Translations under genes and position numbers: made by a program
Part shown: positions 45,076 through 53,561 of the stretch, piece by piece
How positions within the stretch are numbered: position 1 is the first letter of the stretch
Layout of the letters: every line of letters starts with the position of its first letter
Notes under the pieces: generated by a model
Seen by the model: the letters and a program-made list of their open reading frames with translations, nothing else
The model's database searches: none
What the model was told of the DNA's origin: nothing
Assembly (NCBI GenBank): GCA_934754655.1
Contig: CAKVIC010000004.1
Span: forward strand, 1-64,000
DNA length: 64,000 nucleotides
From: an uncultured Candidatus Melainabacteria bacterium
GTDB lineage: Bacteria; Cyanobacteriota; Vampirovibrionia; Gastranaerophilales; Gastranaerophilaceae
Reading direction: 5' to 3'

Positions 45076-45312
45076 ATGAATAGTCAAAATAAAACTTTAT
45101 CTAAACACTGGTTTTTAAATAATATTTTTGACAGTTTAAAAAAAATATCTCTAGATATTAAAAATAGAACATTTATTAAATCTTATAAAATTTTTGGAAT
45201 TGTGTTTTTGAGTATTTATTTTGACGGATTGTGTGATAATTATTTGCTTTTCGACACTTTATTAGTTTTTAAAAAAGAAAACAATCGAGATTTTTGGAAT
45301 GATTGGGAATAA
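45076..45312 (+). CDS. Small protein heading the glycan cluster
   Basis: A 78-aa product, MNSQNKTLSKHWFLNNIFDS at the N-terminus, with a weakly hydrophobic middle (KIFGIVFLSIYFDGL) and an acidic, Trp-containing end (NRDFWNDWE). There is a GGGGAA ribosome-binding site. It overlaps the glycosyltransferase gene by 14 bp. I do not recognise it; it may be a remnant of a larger surface-glycan gene. Confidence 0.45.
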   Translation: MNSQNKTLSKHWFLNNIFDSLKKISLDIKNRTFIKSYKIFGIVFLSIYFDGLCDNYLLFDTLLVFKKENNRDFWNDWE

Positions 45313-47170
45313 ATACGTGAATAAATATACAAAATATGTAGATGAAATTTTTGAAAAAAATAAAATACAAAACGTTGTAGATGAAATTGCACAACCTAAG
45401 ATTACGGTAATTATTCCTTGCTATAATGTTGAAAAGTATGTGATTCAATGTTTAGAAACTTTGGTTAAACAAACGTTTAAAAATATTGAGATTATTTGTA
45501 TTGATGATGGTTCAACAGATTGTACAAATGAAATATTATCAAGATTTTGCCAACATGATAAAAGAATTAAAATTGTAACACAACAGAATTCAGGTGTTTC
45601 TGTCGCTCGAAATAAAGGACTTATGCTTGCCAAAGGGGAATATATATCTTTTATTGATTCAGATGATTGGATTGATGAAAATTATTTTGAAAAATTATTA
45701 AGTGCAATAGAACGCAATAATTGCGATATTGCCGTCGCAACAATTATTAGAAAACGCAAATATTTTCAGAAAAATAGAGTCCATTATACCAAAGAAGTTG
45801 TATATAAAACATTGCAAGAAAAAATTAACATCTGCAAAATTCCGCAATGTTGTTATATATGGAATAAGTTATATAAAAAAGAACTTATTGGTGGAACAAT
45901 ATTTAAGGAAGGAGTATTATTTGAAGACGTTTTGTGGTTACCACAAATTATTAAAAAAGCATGCTATATAGTTACTGTTCCAAATACTCAATATTATTAT
46001 AGAGTACGTAAAAATTCTATTGTTAAAGAAATTACTAATAAACAAAAACAACTTGATTCATATAACTCTAAGAAATATATTGTAAAATTTTTCAAAGAAA
46101 ATAACTTAAAGTTACCGCATAAATATGAACATATTATCAAAAAAATTATATATGTTTTTAATATTCCTATTTTAAAAATAAAAGAAAAAGAAAATACTGA
46201 AACTGGTATTTTATTTGGTTTTATTCCTATTTATAAATTAACTAAAAAAGGAAAGTCTAGATTCATACTTAATATTTTAAGTCTTAAATTTACACTAAGA
46301 AAAAATAAACTTTCTGATAAAAGAATTAAAGTGTTAAATTTAACATATGAAAAAGGTTTGGGTAATATCCCTAAAGTATACAATGCTGAAAAAACACTTA
46401 ATAAACTAATTAACTCCAATTATTCTATTTGTCGTTTTGGAGATGGAGAATTTAATTTAATAAATGGTGAAAATCTAAACTTTCAAAAATTTGACAAAAA
46501 CTTACAAGAGAAATTAGCTAGTATACTTAAAACTAATAAAACTAATGTAATGGTTTGTATTCCAGACGTGTTTAGTAGTTTAGACCATATTAAAGCTAAA
46601 TCTTTTTGGAGAAAATATTTAGCATATAATCGTAGTCAATTGTATTCTCTTTTAAATATGGACAAACAATATTATGATTCCCTTATAACTAGAGTTTATA
46701 TAGATACTGAAAAAACAAATGATGAATATGGAATTATTTTCAATAAATTTAAAACATTATGGAATGAAAAACATATTGTAATTGTAGAGGGTGAAAGTTC
46801 TAGGTTAGGAGTTGGTAATGATTTATTTAACAATGCAAATGAACTAAAAAGAATAATTTGTCCTGCAATAAATGCCTTTGATAAATATGAAGAAATATTC
46901 AATCTTTGTAAGACAATGCCTAAAGAGACCTTGTTTATTATTGCACTAGGACCAACTGCAACAGTCTTAGCCTATGATTTAGCACAATTAGGATATCAAG
47001 CTTTAGACTTAGGTCATATTGATATTGAATATGAATGGTTTTTAATGGGTGCAAAAAAGAAAGTTCCAATAAAGAATAAATATGTTAATGAAGCAAAAAA
47101 TGGACGAAAAATAACAGTTATAAATGATAACAACTATTTAAAAGAAGTTATTGCAGATTTGTCAAAATAA
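45299..47170 (+). CDS. Bifunctional glycosyltransferase: GT2 fused to a GT-D (DUF1792) domain
   Basis: A 623-aa protein with two sugar-transfer modules. Residues about 35-260 are a GT-A/GT2 domain (ITVIIPCYNVEKYV, CIDDGSTD, GVSVARNKGL, FIDSDDWID). Residues about 370-610 match the GT-D fold of the DUF1792 family first seen in streptococcal adhesin glycosylation (RFGDGEF, VIVEGESSRLGVGNDLF, IICPAINAFDKYEEI, ALGPTATVLAYDL, GHIDIEYEWFL). Fusion of the two in one chain suggests consecutive sugar additions to a surface glycan or glycoprotein. The flanking genes are also glycan genes. Confidence 0.85.
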   Translation: MIGNKYVNKYTKYVDEIFEKNKIQNVVDEIAQPKITVIIPCYNVEKYVIQCLETLVKQTFKNIEIICIDDGSTDCTNEILSRFCQHDKRIKIVTQQNSGVSVARNKGLMLAKGEYISFIDSDDWIDENYFEKLLSAIERNNCDIAVATIIRKRKYFQKNRVHYTKEVVYKTLQEKINICKIPQCCYIWNKLYKKELIGGTIFKEGVLFEDVLWLPQIIKKACYIVTVPNTQYYYRVRKNSIVKEITNKQKQLDSYNSKKYIVKFFKENNLKLPHKYEHIIKKIIYVFNIPILKIKEKENTETGILFGFIPIYKLTKKGKSRFILNILSLKFTLRKNKLSDKRIKVLNLTYEKGLGNIPKVYNAEKTLNKLINSNYSICRFGDGEFNLINGENLNFQKFDKNLQEKLASILKTNKTNVMVCIPDVFSSLDHIKAKSFWRKYLAYNRSQLYSLLNMDKQYYDSLITRVYIDTEKTNDEYGIIFNKFKTLWNEKHIVIVEGESSRLGVGNDLFNNANELKRIICPAINAFDKYEEIFNLCKTMPKETLFIIALGPTATVLAYDLAQLGYQALDLGHIDIEYEWFLMGAKKKVPIKNKYVNEAKNGRKITVINDNNYLKEVIADLSK

Positions 47171-47184
47171 GATAAGGATTAATA

Positions 47185-48087
47185 ATGAAAATTTTTGATT
47201 TTAAAGATATTGATACACATTATTTATTAGTATTGTTTGGTTTACAACTTATTATAAAGCATAAAAGTAAATTTAAGTATAAACCAGCAACAGAAATTGG
47301 AATAACAAAAGAAAAAAGAAATCCGCAACTAATTGTATCATTGACTTCATTTCCAGATAGAATTAATGATGTTCATGTAACTATTAACACATTACTTAGA
47401 CAATCCGTAAAACCAGATAGATTGATATTGTGGTTGGCAGAAGAACAATTTTTAAATAAAGAAAAGGATTTACCACAAAACTTATTAGAGTTAAAATCCT
47501 TGGGTTTAGAAATTATGTGGTGCGAAGATTTAAAAAGTTATAAAAAATTAGTACCAACCGTAAAAAAATATCCAAATGATATCGTTGTTACAGCTGACGA
47601 CGATTTGTATTATAAAGAAGATTGGTTAGAAGGTTTATATAATGCTTACTTAAGAAACCCAAATATTGTACAAACTAGACGTGGTTGTAGAATCAAAATT
47701 TTGAATGATAAAATAACTGTTTTAAAACCTAGAAATTACAATTTTGATTACAATTTCCCAACAGATTTTAATAATTTATTAATGGGAGGAGCTGGTACAT
47801 TATATCCGCCCAATAGTTTACATAAGGATATCTTCAATATAGAACAAATAAAAAAACTAATTCCGACTCATGATGATATTTACTTTTGGTTAATGGTTAT
47901 ATTGAATAATGTAAAAATAGGTGTGGTAGGAGGTTTTGATTATTCTTTGTTTTATACAGAATCAGCAAAAAATGAAGGACTATGTAAACAAAATACAAAT
48001 ATTGGAAATGGCATGAGTCCAAATCAAGCTTTTAGAAAGATAGAAGAAAAGTATCCAGAAATTATAAATAAGTTGAAAGAAAATTAG
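47185..48087 (+). CDS. Glycosyltransferase (GT-A-like)
   Basis: A 300-aa cytoplasmic enzyme with a GT-A-like pattern: LIVSLTSFPDRINDVHVTINTLLRQSVKPDRLILWLAEEQF at the N-terminal nucleotide-binding side, a metal-binding DDD (138-140) in VVTADDDLYY, and the acceptor-side motif DDIYFWLMV. The probable donor is a nucleotide sugar; the acceptor is unknown. It starts 14 bp after the bifunctional transferase. Confidence 0.75.
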   Translation: MKIFDFKDIDTHYLLVLFGLQLIIKHKSKFKYKPATEIGITKEKRNPQLIVSLTSFPDRINDVHVTINTLLRQSVKPDRLILWLAEEQFLNKEKDLPQNLLELKSLGLEIMWCEDLKSYKKLVPTVKKYPNDIVVTADDDLYYKEDWLEGLYNAYLRNPNIVQTRRGCRIKILNDKITVLKPRNYNFDYNFPTDFNNLLMGGAGTLYPPNSLHKDIFNIEQIKKLIPTHDDIYFWLMVILNNVKIGVVGGFDYSLFYTESAKNEGLCKQNTNIGNGMSPNQAFRKIEEKYPEIINKLKEN

Positions 48088-48102
48088 CTATGAAAATAAA
48101 AT

Positions 48103-48339
48103 TTGTTCAAGATGTTTATGAATTGTTATAAAGAAGTATTACCAAATTGTGAAATTCTTTTTAAAGAGTTGTATAGCCTTTGTGAACAGTTTGATAATGC
48201 TACAATTTTAAATTTTTACAATACAGATTATGATGATTCAGATTTTGTAGATGGAGACCATTTAGGACAAGAAGCTTGGAATAAGCTTACTTGTGAAATA
48301 CGAAAAGAGTATTCTAAAGATTGCGACATGAAGGGGTGA
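48103..48339 (+). pseudogene. C-terminal remnant of an SGNH/GDSL-type hydrolase
   Basis: A 78-aa frame opening only at TTG. Its last 40 residues (NFYNTDYDDSDFVDGDHLGQ, then EAWNKLTCEI) look like the C-terminal block of SGNH/DltD-type esterases, where a conserved Asp-x-x-His pair completes the active site. The N-terminal catalytic Ser block is absent. A normal ATG with a short frame lies just before it (48091), so the gene is probably truncated or frameshifted. It may once have handled acetyl groups on the same glycan. Confidence 0.45.
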
Positions 48340-48341
48340 AA

Positions 48342-48902
48342 ATGATAAATTTTATTAGTAAGGTGCTAACATTTTATTTGCCAAGAAAATATAGAAAACA
48401 AGCAAGATGTCATATTAAAAATTATATTTATGGATATAAAATATTTTTGAGAGCAAAATATATTGGAGAAAATTTTATACTTGGTAGATATTCTTCAGTT
48501 AATAAGAATACATATATAGGACATGATGTAAGATTTAATGGTGTATTTATTGAAGGTATGGGAAAAGTTGTAATTGGTAATTATTGCCAATTTGGCAAAG
48601 ATATTACTATAATATCTTCTAATCACGATTATGATAATGGTGATAAAATTCCATATGGTGAACAAACTGTTTTTAAACCTGTTGAAATAGGTGATTGCGT
48701 TTGGGTTGGTTCAAGAGTAACAATACTCCCTGGAACAAAAATTGGTGAAGGTGCAATAATCCAAGGTGGAGCAGTGGTGCATGGTGAAATTCCGCCTTGT
48801 GGGATTGCTGGCGGTAATCCAGCGAAAGTGTTTAAGTATAGGGATAAAGAACATTACCAAAGGTTAAAAGAAGCTAGAAAATTTTTAATAAATACAGATT
48901 AA
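48342..48902 (+). CDS. Hexapeptide-repeat acyltransferase
   Basis: An O-acetyltransferase of the left-handed beta-helix type, about 187 aa. Repeats with V/I every sixth residue run through VVIGNYCQFGKDITIISSNHDYDNGDKIPYGE, VEIGDCVWVGSRVTILPGTKIGEGAIIQGGAVVHGEIPP and GGNPAKVFKYR. It uses acetyl-CoA to modify a sugar. ATG 48342 is preferred because AAGGGGTG precedes it. It closes the glycan cluster. Confidence 0.88.
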   Translation: MINFISKVLTFYLPRKYRKQARCHIKNYIYGYKIFLRAKYIGENFILGRYSSVNKNTYIGHDVRFNGVFIEGMGKVVIGNYCQFGKDITIISSNHDYDNGDKIPYGEQTVFKPVEIGDCVWVGSRVTILPGTKIGEGAIIQGGAVVHGEIPPCGIAGGNPAKVFKYRDKEHYQRLKEARKFLINTD

Positions 48903-48948
48903 TATAATAAAAATTAATAAAATTTTATATATCAACGTAACTTCAGCT

Positions 48949-48985
48949 TACCGAGGAAATCCTAAAATAAATTCAGAATGACAAA
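48949..48985. repeat. Decayed type-1 palindromic repeat
   Basis: TCCTAAAATAAATTCAGAATGACA is a degenerate copy of the type-1 unit (given in two parts: TCCTAAAATAAA, TTCAGAATGACA). Confidence 0.5.
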
Positions 48986-49081
48986 ATGCGTAAAAATTCT
49001 TCAAGCAATTAACACAATGTGCATTATCTATTCACCAATCGTGGAATATAATTTTTATCAAATTTTGATAAACTTTTTTTG

Positions 49082-49789
49082 ATGAAAAAATACATTATAT
49101 TTTTGTTTACATTAATAATAATTCCAGTATTAGCTTACGAAGTTTATACGCCCGAAACTTTTTATTATAAAGAATCTGGCGATAAATTACTTTTTGTAAT
49201 AGATTTTTCGAATAGTATGGGCGAACATCTTGAACATAAGTCAAAAGTAGAATCTGTTAAAATGATGATGCAACAAATTTTGCCACAAATTTCTTCTGAT
49301 ACAAAAGTTGGAGTTAGGGTTTATGGACATACTTGCAATGTTTTAGCGTATAATGCTTGTAGAAGTTCAGAGCTCGTTGTTCCTTTGGGGGTAAATAATT
49401 CTACACAAATAAACAATTCTTTATTGAAACTCAAACCTAAAGGTATGACGCCAATTACTTATTCATTAAAACAAGCCGTAAAAAAAGATTTGGCGAATTT
49501 TGACGGAATAAAACATATTATTTTATTAACAGATGGGGGCGAAAATTGTGACGAAAGTCCGTGCGATTATGCAATAGATTTAGTAAAAAAACGCAGAGAT
49601 ATTAAAATTGATGTCGTTGCGTTTAATGTATCTAATTCTGATGATTTAGATCAATTGCGTTGCACTGCTGATGTAACCGGTGGGCATTTTATAGAAACAA
49701 ATACGAACGCGGAAATGGTTTATTCAATGGAAAATTTAATTTTACCTCATAAAAATGTTGAAGCACAAATATATAAGCAAGATTATTAA
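49082..49789 (+). CDS. Exported von Willebrand factor A-domain protein
   Basis: A 235-aa protein with a signal peptide (MKKYIIFLFTLIIIPVLA). The VWA domain has the MIDAS metal-binding motif DxSxS at D41-S43-S45 (LLFVIDFSNSMG), the KPKGMTPITYSLKQA segment (threonine ligand) and ILLTDGGENCD (aspartate ligand). Such domains bind proteins through a divalent ion at the cell surface or periplasm. The frame also opens at TTG 49079. Isolated gene, no clear ribosome-binding site. Confidence 0.82.
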   Translation: MKKYIIFLFTLIIIPVLAYEVYTPETFYYKESGDKLLFVIDFSNSMGEHLEHKSKVESVKMMMQQILPQISSDTKVGVRVYGHTCNVLAYNACRSSELVVPLGVNNSTQINNSLLKLKPKGMTPITYSLKQAVKKDLANFDGIKHIILLTDGGENCDESPCDYAIDLVKKRRDIKIDVVAFNVSNSDDLDQLRCTADVTGGHFIETNTNAEMVYSMENLILPHKNVEAQIYKQDY

Positions 49790-49916
49790 AAATTTTTATT
49801 ACATATATTATAAAATAATAAATACACTTGCAGTATTGTTTAATTCTAATAAACAAAATAGCAAAAATATTTTTTAGTGTTATTATGTTAATATTAAATG
49901 TTGTAAGGAGAAAATT

Positions 49917-50720
49917 ATGAAAATATTTTCATCTGATACTTTAAAAGGGATATGTGTAAATAATATCAAGAAATCAAAAAGCGTTGTTAAGCCTGCTTTT
50001 TCAAAACAAATTAAGCAAAAAGTTGCACCGTATTTATTGGCATCAATTCTTCCGCTGACTTTGATTCAATGTTCAACTAAAGATAACAAAAAGAGTTTTG
50101 AATCAGAAAATGTATCAGGTGTTAAGATTGAATATGCAAATGTTAATGATAGCACGAAAAATGCGGTAAGAAATACAGTAAATGATTTTAGATTAAATAT
50201 TTCAGAAACAACATTTTTAGAAGATGTAAATATCAAAGTTAATAATGATGATAAAACAAAACAAACGACTATCGAATTAATTTCGCCAAACCAAAAACAT
50301 ATTGACAAAAAAGTGGTGAAAAATAATGAAACTCAAATGGAAGTGTTATGTGATATAGGACAATTATTTAATGATTCTCATAAAGATGAAAATAATTTAT
50401 TAATGAGTGATAGAGATTATTTTTATTTATCGTTCAAAAAAGATTGTGAAAATATTTGCAAATTTTTAAAACAAGGTGGAGAAAAATATTTAACAGAAAC
50501 TCAAAAAGAACTACTACTTGGTGAAAACGGTCTGTTTGATACAACAAAACAAAAAAATATTGAGCAAAAAAGAGAAGAAGTTTATTCAATATTGTTTGCA
50601 ATAAACGCATACAAAAAAGAAGAATTACCAGAGAATTTCAAATTCATTAAAGAAATTTTTGTAAATTCATTTAAAGCTGTACAAAGCGATATGCAAGTAA
50701 TTTTGAATTTTGAACCTTAA
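49917..50720 (+). CDS. Protein of unknown function with N-terminal membrane helix
   Basis: A 267-aa protein. The first 35 residues are basic (MKIFSSDTLKGICVNNIKKS, then PAFSKQIKQK), followed by one hydrophobic helix ending in Cys (APYLLASILPLTLIQCS). The cysteine resembles a lipobox, but the -1 residue is Gln, so lipidation is doubtful. The mature part is hydrophilic and helical (about 60-267). PAFSKQ resembles the second half of the F-tag. The start has AAGGAGAAA. Unknown family. Confidence 0.55.
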   Translation: MKIFSSDTLKGICVNNIKKSKSVVKPAFSKQIKQKVAPYLLASILPLTLIQCSTKDNKKSFESENVSGVKIEYANVNDSTKNAVRNTVNDFRLNISETTFLEDVNIKVNNDDKTKQTTIELISPNQKHIDKKVVKNNETQMEVLCDIGQLFNDSHKDENNLLMSDRDYFYLSFKKDCENICKFLKQGGEKYLTETQKELLLGENGLFDTTKQKNIEQKREEVYSILFAINAYKKEELPENFKFIKEIFVNSFKAVQSDMQVILNFEP

Positions 50721-50744
50721 ATTTTTTATGATATTCTTAAAACT

Positions 50745-51467
50745 ATGAAGAATATATCTAAAATTGGATTTTGGGGATATCCTGACCCCAAAGTTGTAAA
50801 CAAGTTAAAATCAGAATCTCCAAGTGCAGAATGGATTGACTTAGACATAGATTTTAAGAATCCAAAATCAAACATTTTACCGGATTCTTATTGCAAAATT
50901 ATCAAGAATATTATTGATAATTCTTTAGCAATAAAACCTGATTTGATTGTTGCCCCAATAGGTAAAGATAAATGTGATTCCGGCTGGTTTGCAGCAAAAA
51001 TTCTTCAAGAATTAAAATTTAATGTTATTCAAACAATTTTTGAAACTATAGAACCGATTGGCGATATTAGTATTTGCAAAAGTAATTTGCCTTTGTACGA
51101 CAAGGTTACGCGAATTATGGATGGAATTATAAATACGCAAAATAAAAGCGAATTAATCACTTGCAAGCCACAATTCGGGTTTTGGGGAGTTCCGCCAAAT
51201 GATATGGAAATTTTAAAACTATTTCCAAATTCAACCCACATTTATGGTTGGATTCGTTGCGTGGAAGCTGGCACACCTGCAAATTTAGATTTAGAAATGT
51301 ATGTTGATGAAGATGTTCCAACTGTTTTTTATGCACAAGCTTTTTGCGCAAAATCACAATTAGCAAAGTTTCTTGCTGATAAATACAACGGACTTTATAT
51401 TGATATTGATGATTATGCTTCAAATTCTATCAATGCAAAAATTGAAGCGTTTTTGAGATTAAGATAA
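50745..51467 (+). CDS. Internally duplicated protein of unknown function
   Basis: A 240-aa cytoplasmic protein. The sequence IGFWGYPDPK near residue 7 is echoed by FGFWGVPPND near residue 145, suggesting two homologous alpha/beta halves. Other stretches (LIVAPIGKDKCDSGWFAAKILQEL; VPTVFYAQAFCAKSQLAKFLADKY) look like Rossmann-type helices and contain cysteines. I do not recognise the family. TTGAAC and a TATTCT box 7 bp before ATG hint at another leaderless start. Confidence 0.55.
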   Translation: MKNISKIGFWGYPDPKVVNKLKSESPSAEWIDLDIDFKNPKSNILPDSYCKIIKNIIDNSLAIKPDLIVAPIGKDKCDSGWFAAKILQELKFNVIQTIFETIEPIGDISICKSNLPLYDKVTRIMDGIINTQNKSELITCKPQFGFWGVPPNDMEILKLFPNSTHIYGWIRCVEAGTPANLDLEMYVDEDVPTVFYAQAFCAKSQLAKFLADKYNGLYIDIDDYASNSINAKIEAFLRLR

Positions 51468-51606
51468 AATAATAGTTTTTCCTCCAACTCTATATTGTAA
51501 CAATTTTTTAAGTTTATGAATTTAAAAGAAAAAGCCGTAGAATTAGCGTTTTTCAAGGTATTAAAACTATATTTAGCAAGGAATTTTTGATTTTTGTAAA
51601 CTTATA

Positions 51607-51634
51607 TTGCAAAATTTTCTTTAAATAGTATAAT
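51607..51634 (+). promoter_or_regulatory. acpP promoter
   Basis: TTGCAA (51607-51612), a 16-bp spacer, then TATAAT (51629-51634), about 40 bp upstream of the acpP start. Confidence 0.6.
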
Positions 51635-51676
51635 TTAAATGAAAAAGTGTTTACACATAAATAAGAGGATAAAAAC

Positions 51677-51907
51677 ATGAGTACATTAGACAAAGTTAAA
51701 AAAGTAGTTGTTGACCAACTTAGCTGTGATGAAGCGTTGGTTACACCTGAAGCAAGCTTTACTGCTGATTTAGGCGCTGACTCTTTGGATACAGTTGAAT
51801 TAGTTATGGCTTTCGAAGAAGAATTCGGTTGCGAAATTCCTGATGAAGAAGCTGAAAAAATTCAAACTGTTCAAGATGCAGTAAACTACATTGATTCTCA
51901 TTCTTAG
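51677..51907 (+). CDS. acpP: Acyl carrier protein
   Basis: A 76-aa ACP that carries growing acyl chains on a phosphopantetheine attached to S36 in GADSLDTVELVMAFEEEFG. The helix-loop-helix pattern and acidic character are typical. A GAGG ribosome-binding site and a good promoter lie upstream. It is followed by fabF, and it supplies PlsX, FabZ, LpxD and other enzymes encoded in this window. Confidence 0.97.
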   Translation: MSTLDKVKKVVVDQLSCDEALVTPEASFTADLGADSLDTVELVMAFEEEFGCEIPDEEAEKIQTVQDAVNYIDSHS

Positions 51908-51985
51908 TATTGAGGAAATGGTATAAATTTATATCAAGAGGGTTAATATTAATATTTGCCCTCTTGTTTATTAGAAAGGTAAAAA

Positions 51986-53236
51986 ATGGAAAAACGAAGA
52001 GTTGTTATAACAGGTTTAGGAGCTATAACCCCTTGTGGTGTTAACGTTAAAGACTTTTGGCAAGCAATGAAGGATGGCAAAAGTGGTATTACTAAATATG
52101 AAAGAATTTCAAACGATAGACAAACAGTTTTGATTGCCGGCGAAATCAAGGACAAAGATTTTGACCCTACAAAATATTTTGATCCAAAAGAAGCAAAAAG
52201 AGTTGAAAGATACATTCAGTTTGGTGTTGCAGCTTCAGATGAAGCGATTCAGGATGCTGGGCTTGAAAATGCCGGTTATGACCCTTATAGAGTTGGTGTA
52301 ATGATGAGTTCAGCAGCCGGTGGATTTGATACTTTTGAAAAAAATCATTTGACGATGTTGCAAAGAGGCTATACTAAAGGTTCACCATTTACAATTCCTT
52401 ATCTAATTGTAAATATGGCGGCTGGCAGAGTTTCTATCAAGCATGGCTTTAAAGGACAAAGTAAAGCTATTGTATCAGCTTGCGCAACAGGTACACATTC
52501 AATTGGTGACTCATTTAGAGCAATCCAATGGGGTGATGCTGATGCTATGGTTGCCGGTGGTTGTGAAGCAACAATTACAGCGCTTGGTATTGGAGCGTTT
52601 TCTGCATTAAGAGCACTATCACATAGAAACGACGAGCCGGAAAAAGCTTCAAGACCTTATGATAAAGATAGAGATGGTTTTGTAATGGCTGAAGGCGCGG
52701 CTGCAGTAGTTTTAGAAGAATATGAAAGTGCAAAAAAACGTGGCGCGAAAATTTACGCAGAAATTGTTGGTTACGGTCAATCTTCTGACGCTTATGATAT
52801 TGTGGCACCGGATCCTGAAGGTAATGGAGCTTTAAAATCAATGGAATTTGCGTTAGCTGATGCAGGAATGAAGCCAGAGGATATCCAATATATTAACGCA
52901 CACGGAACAAGTACCGGATTGGGTGATATTGCTGAATCTCAAGCTATTGCTAAATTATTTGGTGATTTAACAACAAATAAAAACTTATTAGTTTCATCAA
53001 CAAAAAGTATGCACGGCCACATGCTTGGTGCAACTGGTGCAATTGAAAGCATTGTTTGTATAAAGGCAATGGAAGAAGGTATTGTTCCTCCAACGATTAA
53101 CCTTGATAATCAAGATGAAAAAGTTGCTAATTTAAATTATGTTCCCCATAAAGCCCAAAAAGCGGATGTTAAAGTATCTTTAACAAATTCATTTGGGTTT
53201 GGCGGACAAAATGCAACTTTGATTTTCAAAAAATAA
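51986..53236 (+). CDS. fabF: Beta-ketoacyl-ACP synthase II
   Basis: Condensing enzyme of fatty-acid elongation, 416 aa. The Cys-His-His triad is C166 (VSACATGTHSIGD), H306 (INAHGTSTGLGD) and H343 (KSMHGHMLGATGAIE), the spacing expected of FabF. The C-terminal NSFGFGGQNATLIF motif is also present. It lies 78 bp after acpP, with AGAAAGG before the ATG, and is followed by a strong terminator. Confidence 0.97.
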   Translation: MEKRRVVITGLGAITPCGVNVKDFWQAMKDGKSGITKYERISNDRQTVLIAGEIKDKDFDPTKYFDPKEAKRVERYIQFGVAASDEAIQDAGLENAGYDPYRVGVMMSSAAGGFDTFEKNHLTMLQRGYTKGSPFTIPYLIVNMAAGRVSIKHGFKGQSKAIVSACATGTHSIGDSFRAIQWGDADAMVAGGCEATITALGIGAFSALRALSHRNDEPEKASRPYDKDRDGFVMAEGAAAVVLEEYESAKKRGAKIYAEIVGYGQSSDAYDIVAPDPEGNGALKSMEFALADAGMKPEDIQYINAHGTSTGLGDIAESQAIAKLFGDLTTNKNLLVSSTKSMHGHMLGATGAIESIVCIKAMEEGIVPPTINLDNQDEKVANLNYVPHKAQKADVKVSLTNSFGFGGQNATLIFKK

Positions 53237-53268
53237 AATTATTTTTTACAAAATAACTTGGTATTTGT

Positions 53269-53299
53269 CTCGGTGGCGAAAATCGCCACCGAGATTTTT
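53269..53299 (+). terminator. acpP-fabF terminator
   Basis: A perfect 11-bp stem CTCGGTGGCGA/TCGCCACCGAG with an AAA loop, followed by ATTTTT, 33 bp after fabF. Confidence 0.9.
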
Positions 53300-53364
53300 C
53301 AAAACAAAACTTTTTAGGCTAGAAAGTACCTCATAACAAATAACTTCAAATCCGCTGTCTTGGA

Positions 53365-53432
53365 TTTGCTCCGCGCGCCCGTACCCGCCATCGGCGGGGC
53401 GGGAGTTTCGCCTAAGTGACTCCGCCCCAGCC
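53365..53432. repeat. 68-bp GC-rich double-hairpin element, copy 2
   Basis: Identical, in inverted orientation, to 44209-44276, and joined to the same codon of the A family. Shared sequence extends about 17 bp further left (AAATCCGC..GTCTT), a flank also seen near 30261. A CCCGCCATCGGCGGG hairpin and a longer GGGGCGGGAGT/ACTCCGCCCC stem are present. Confidence 0.75.
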
Positions 53433-53561
53433 GGCTCAATTACATTATCAGGTTATTGTGGAGCAATTGGCTCAAAAATGTTTGGTATTACCGGTTCTAT
53501 ATTAGGAACAGGTATCGGAAATCTAGCAAATAACAAACTTAATAATATGTTATTTGATTAA
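53433..53561 (+). pseudogene. Truncated 3' end of a gene A homologue (A'')
   Basis: 43 codons (GSITLSGYCGAIGSKMFGIT to NNMLFD, stop) without a start, beginning at the same GGCTCAAT as A'. Differences from gene A are largely synonymous. It overlaps the end of B3 by 12 bp. Confidence 0.8.

Noticed and set aside
51516..51590. 24-codon frame MNLKEKAVELAFFKVLKLYL... upstream of acpP
   Set aside because: Resembles the start of some radical SAM proteins, but too short and without continuation; at most a remnant.
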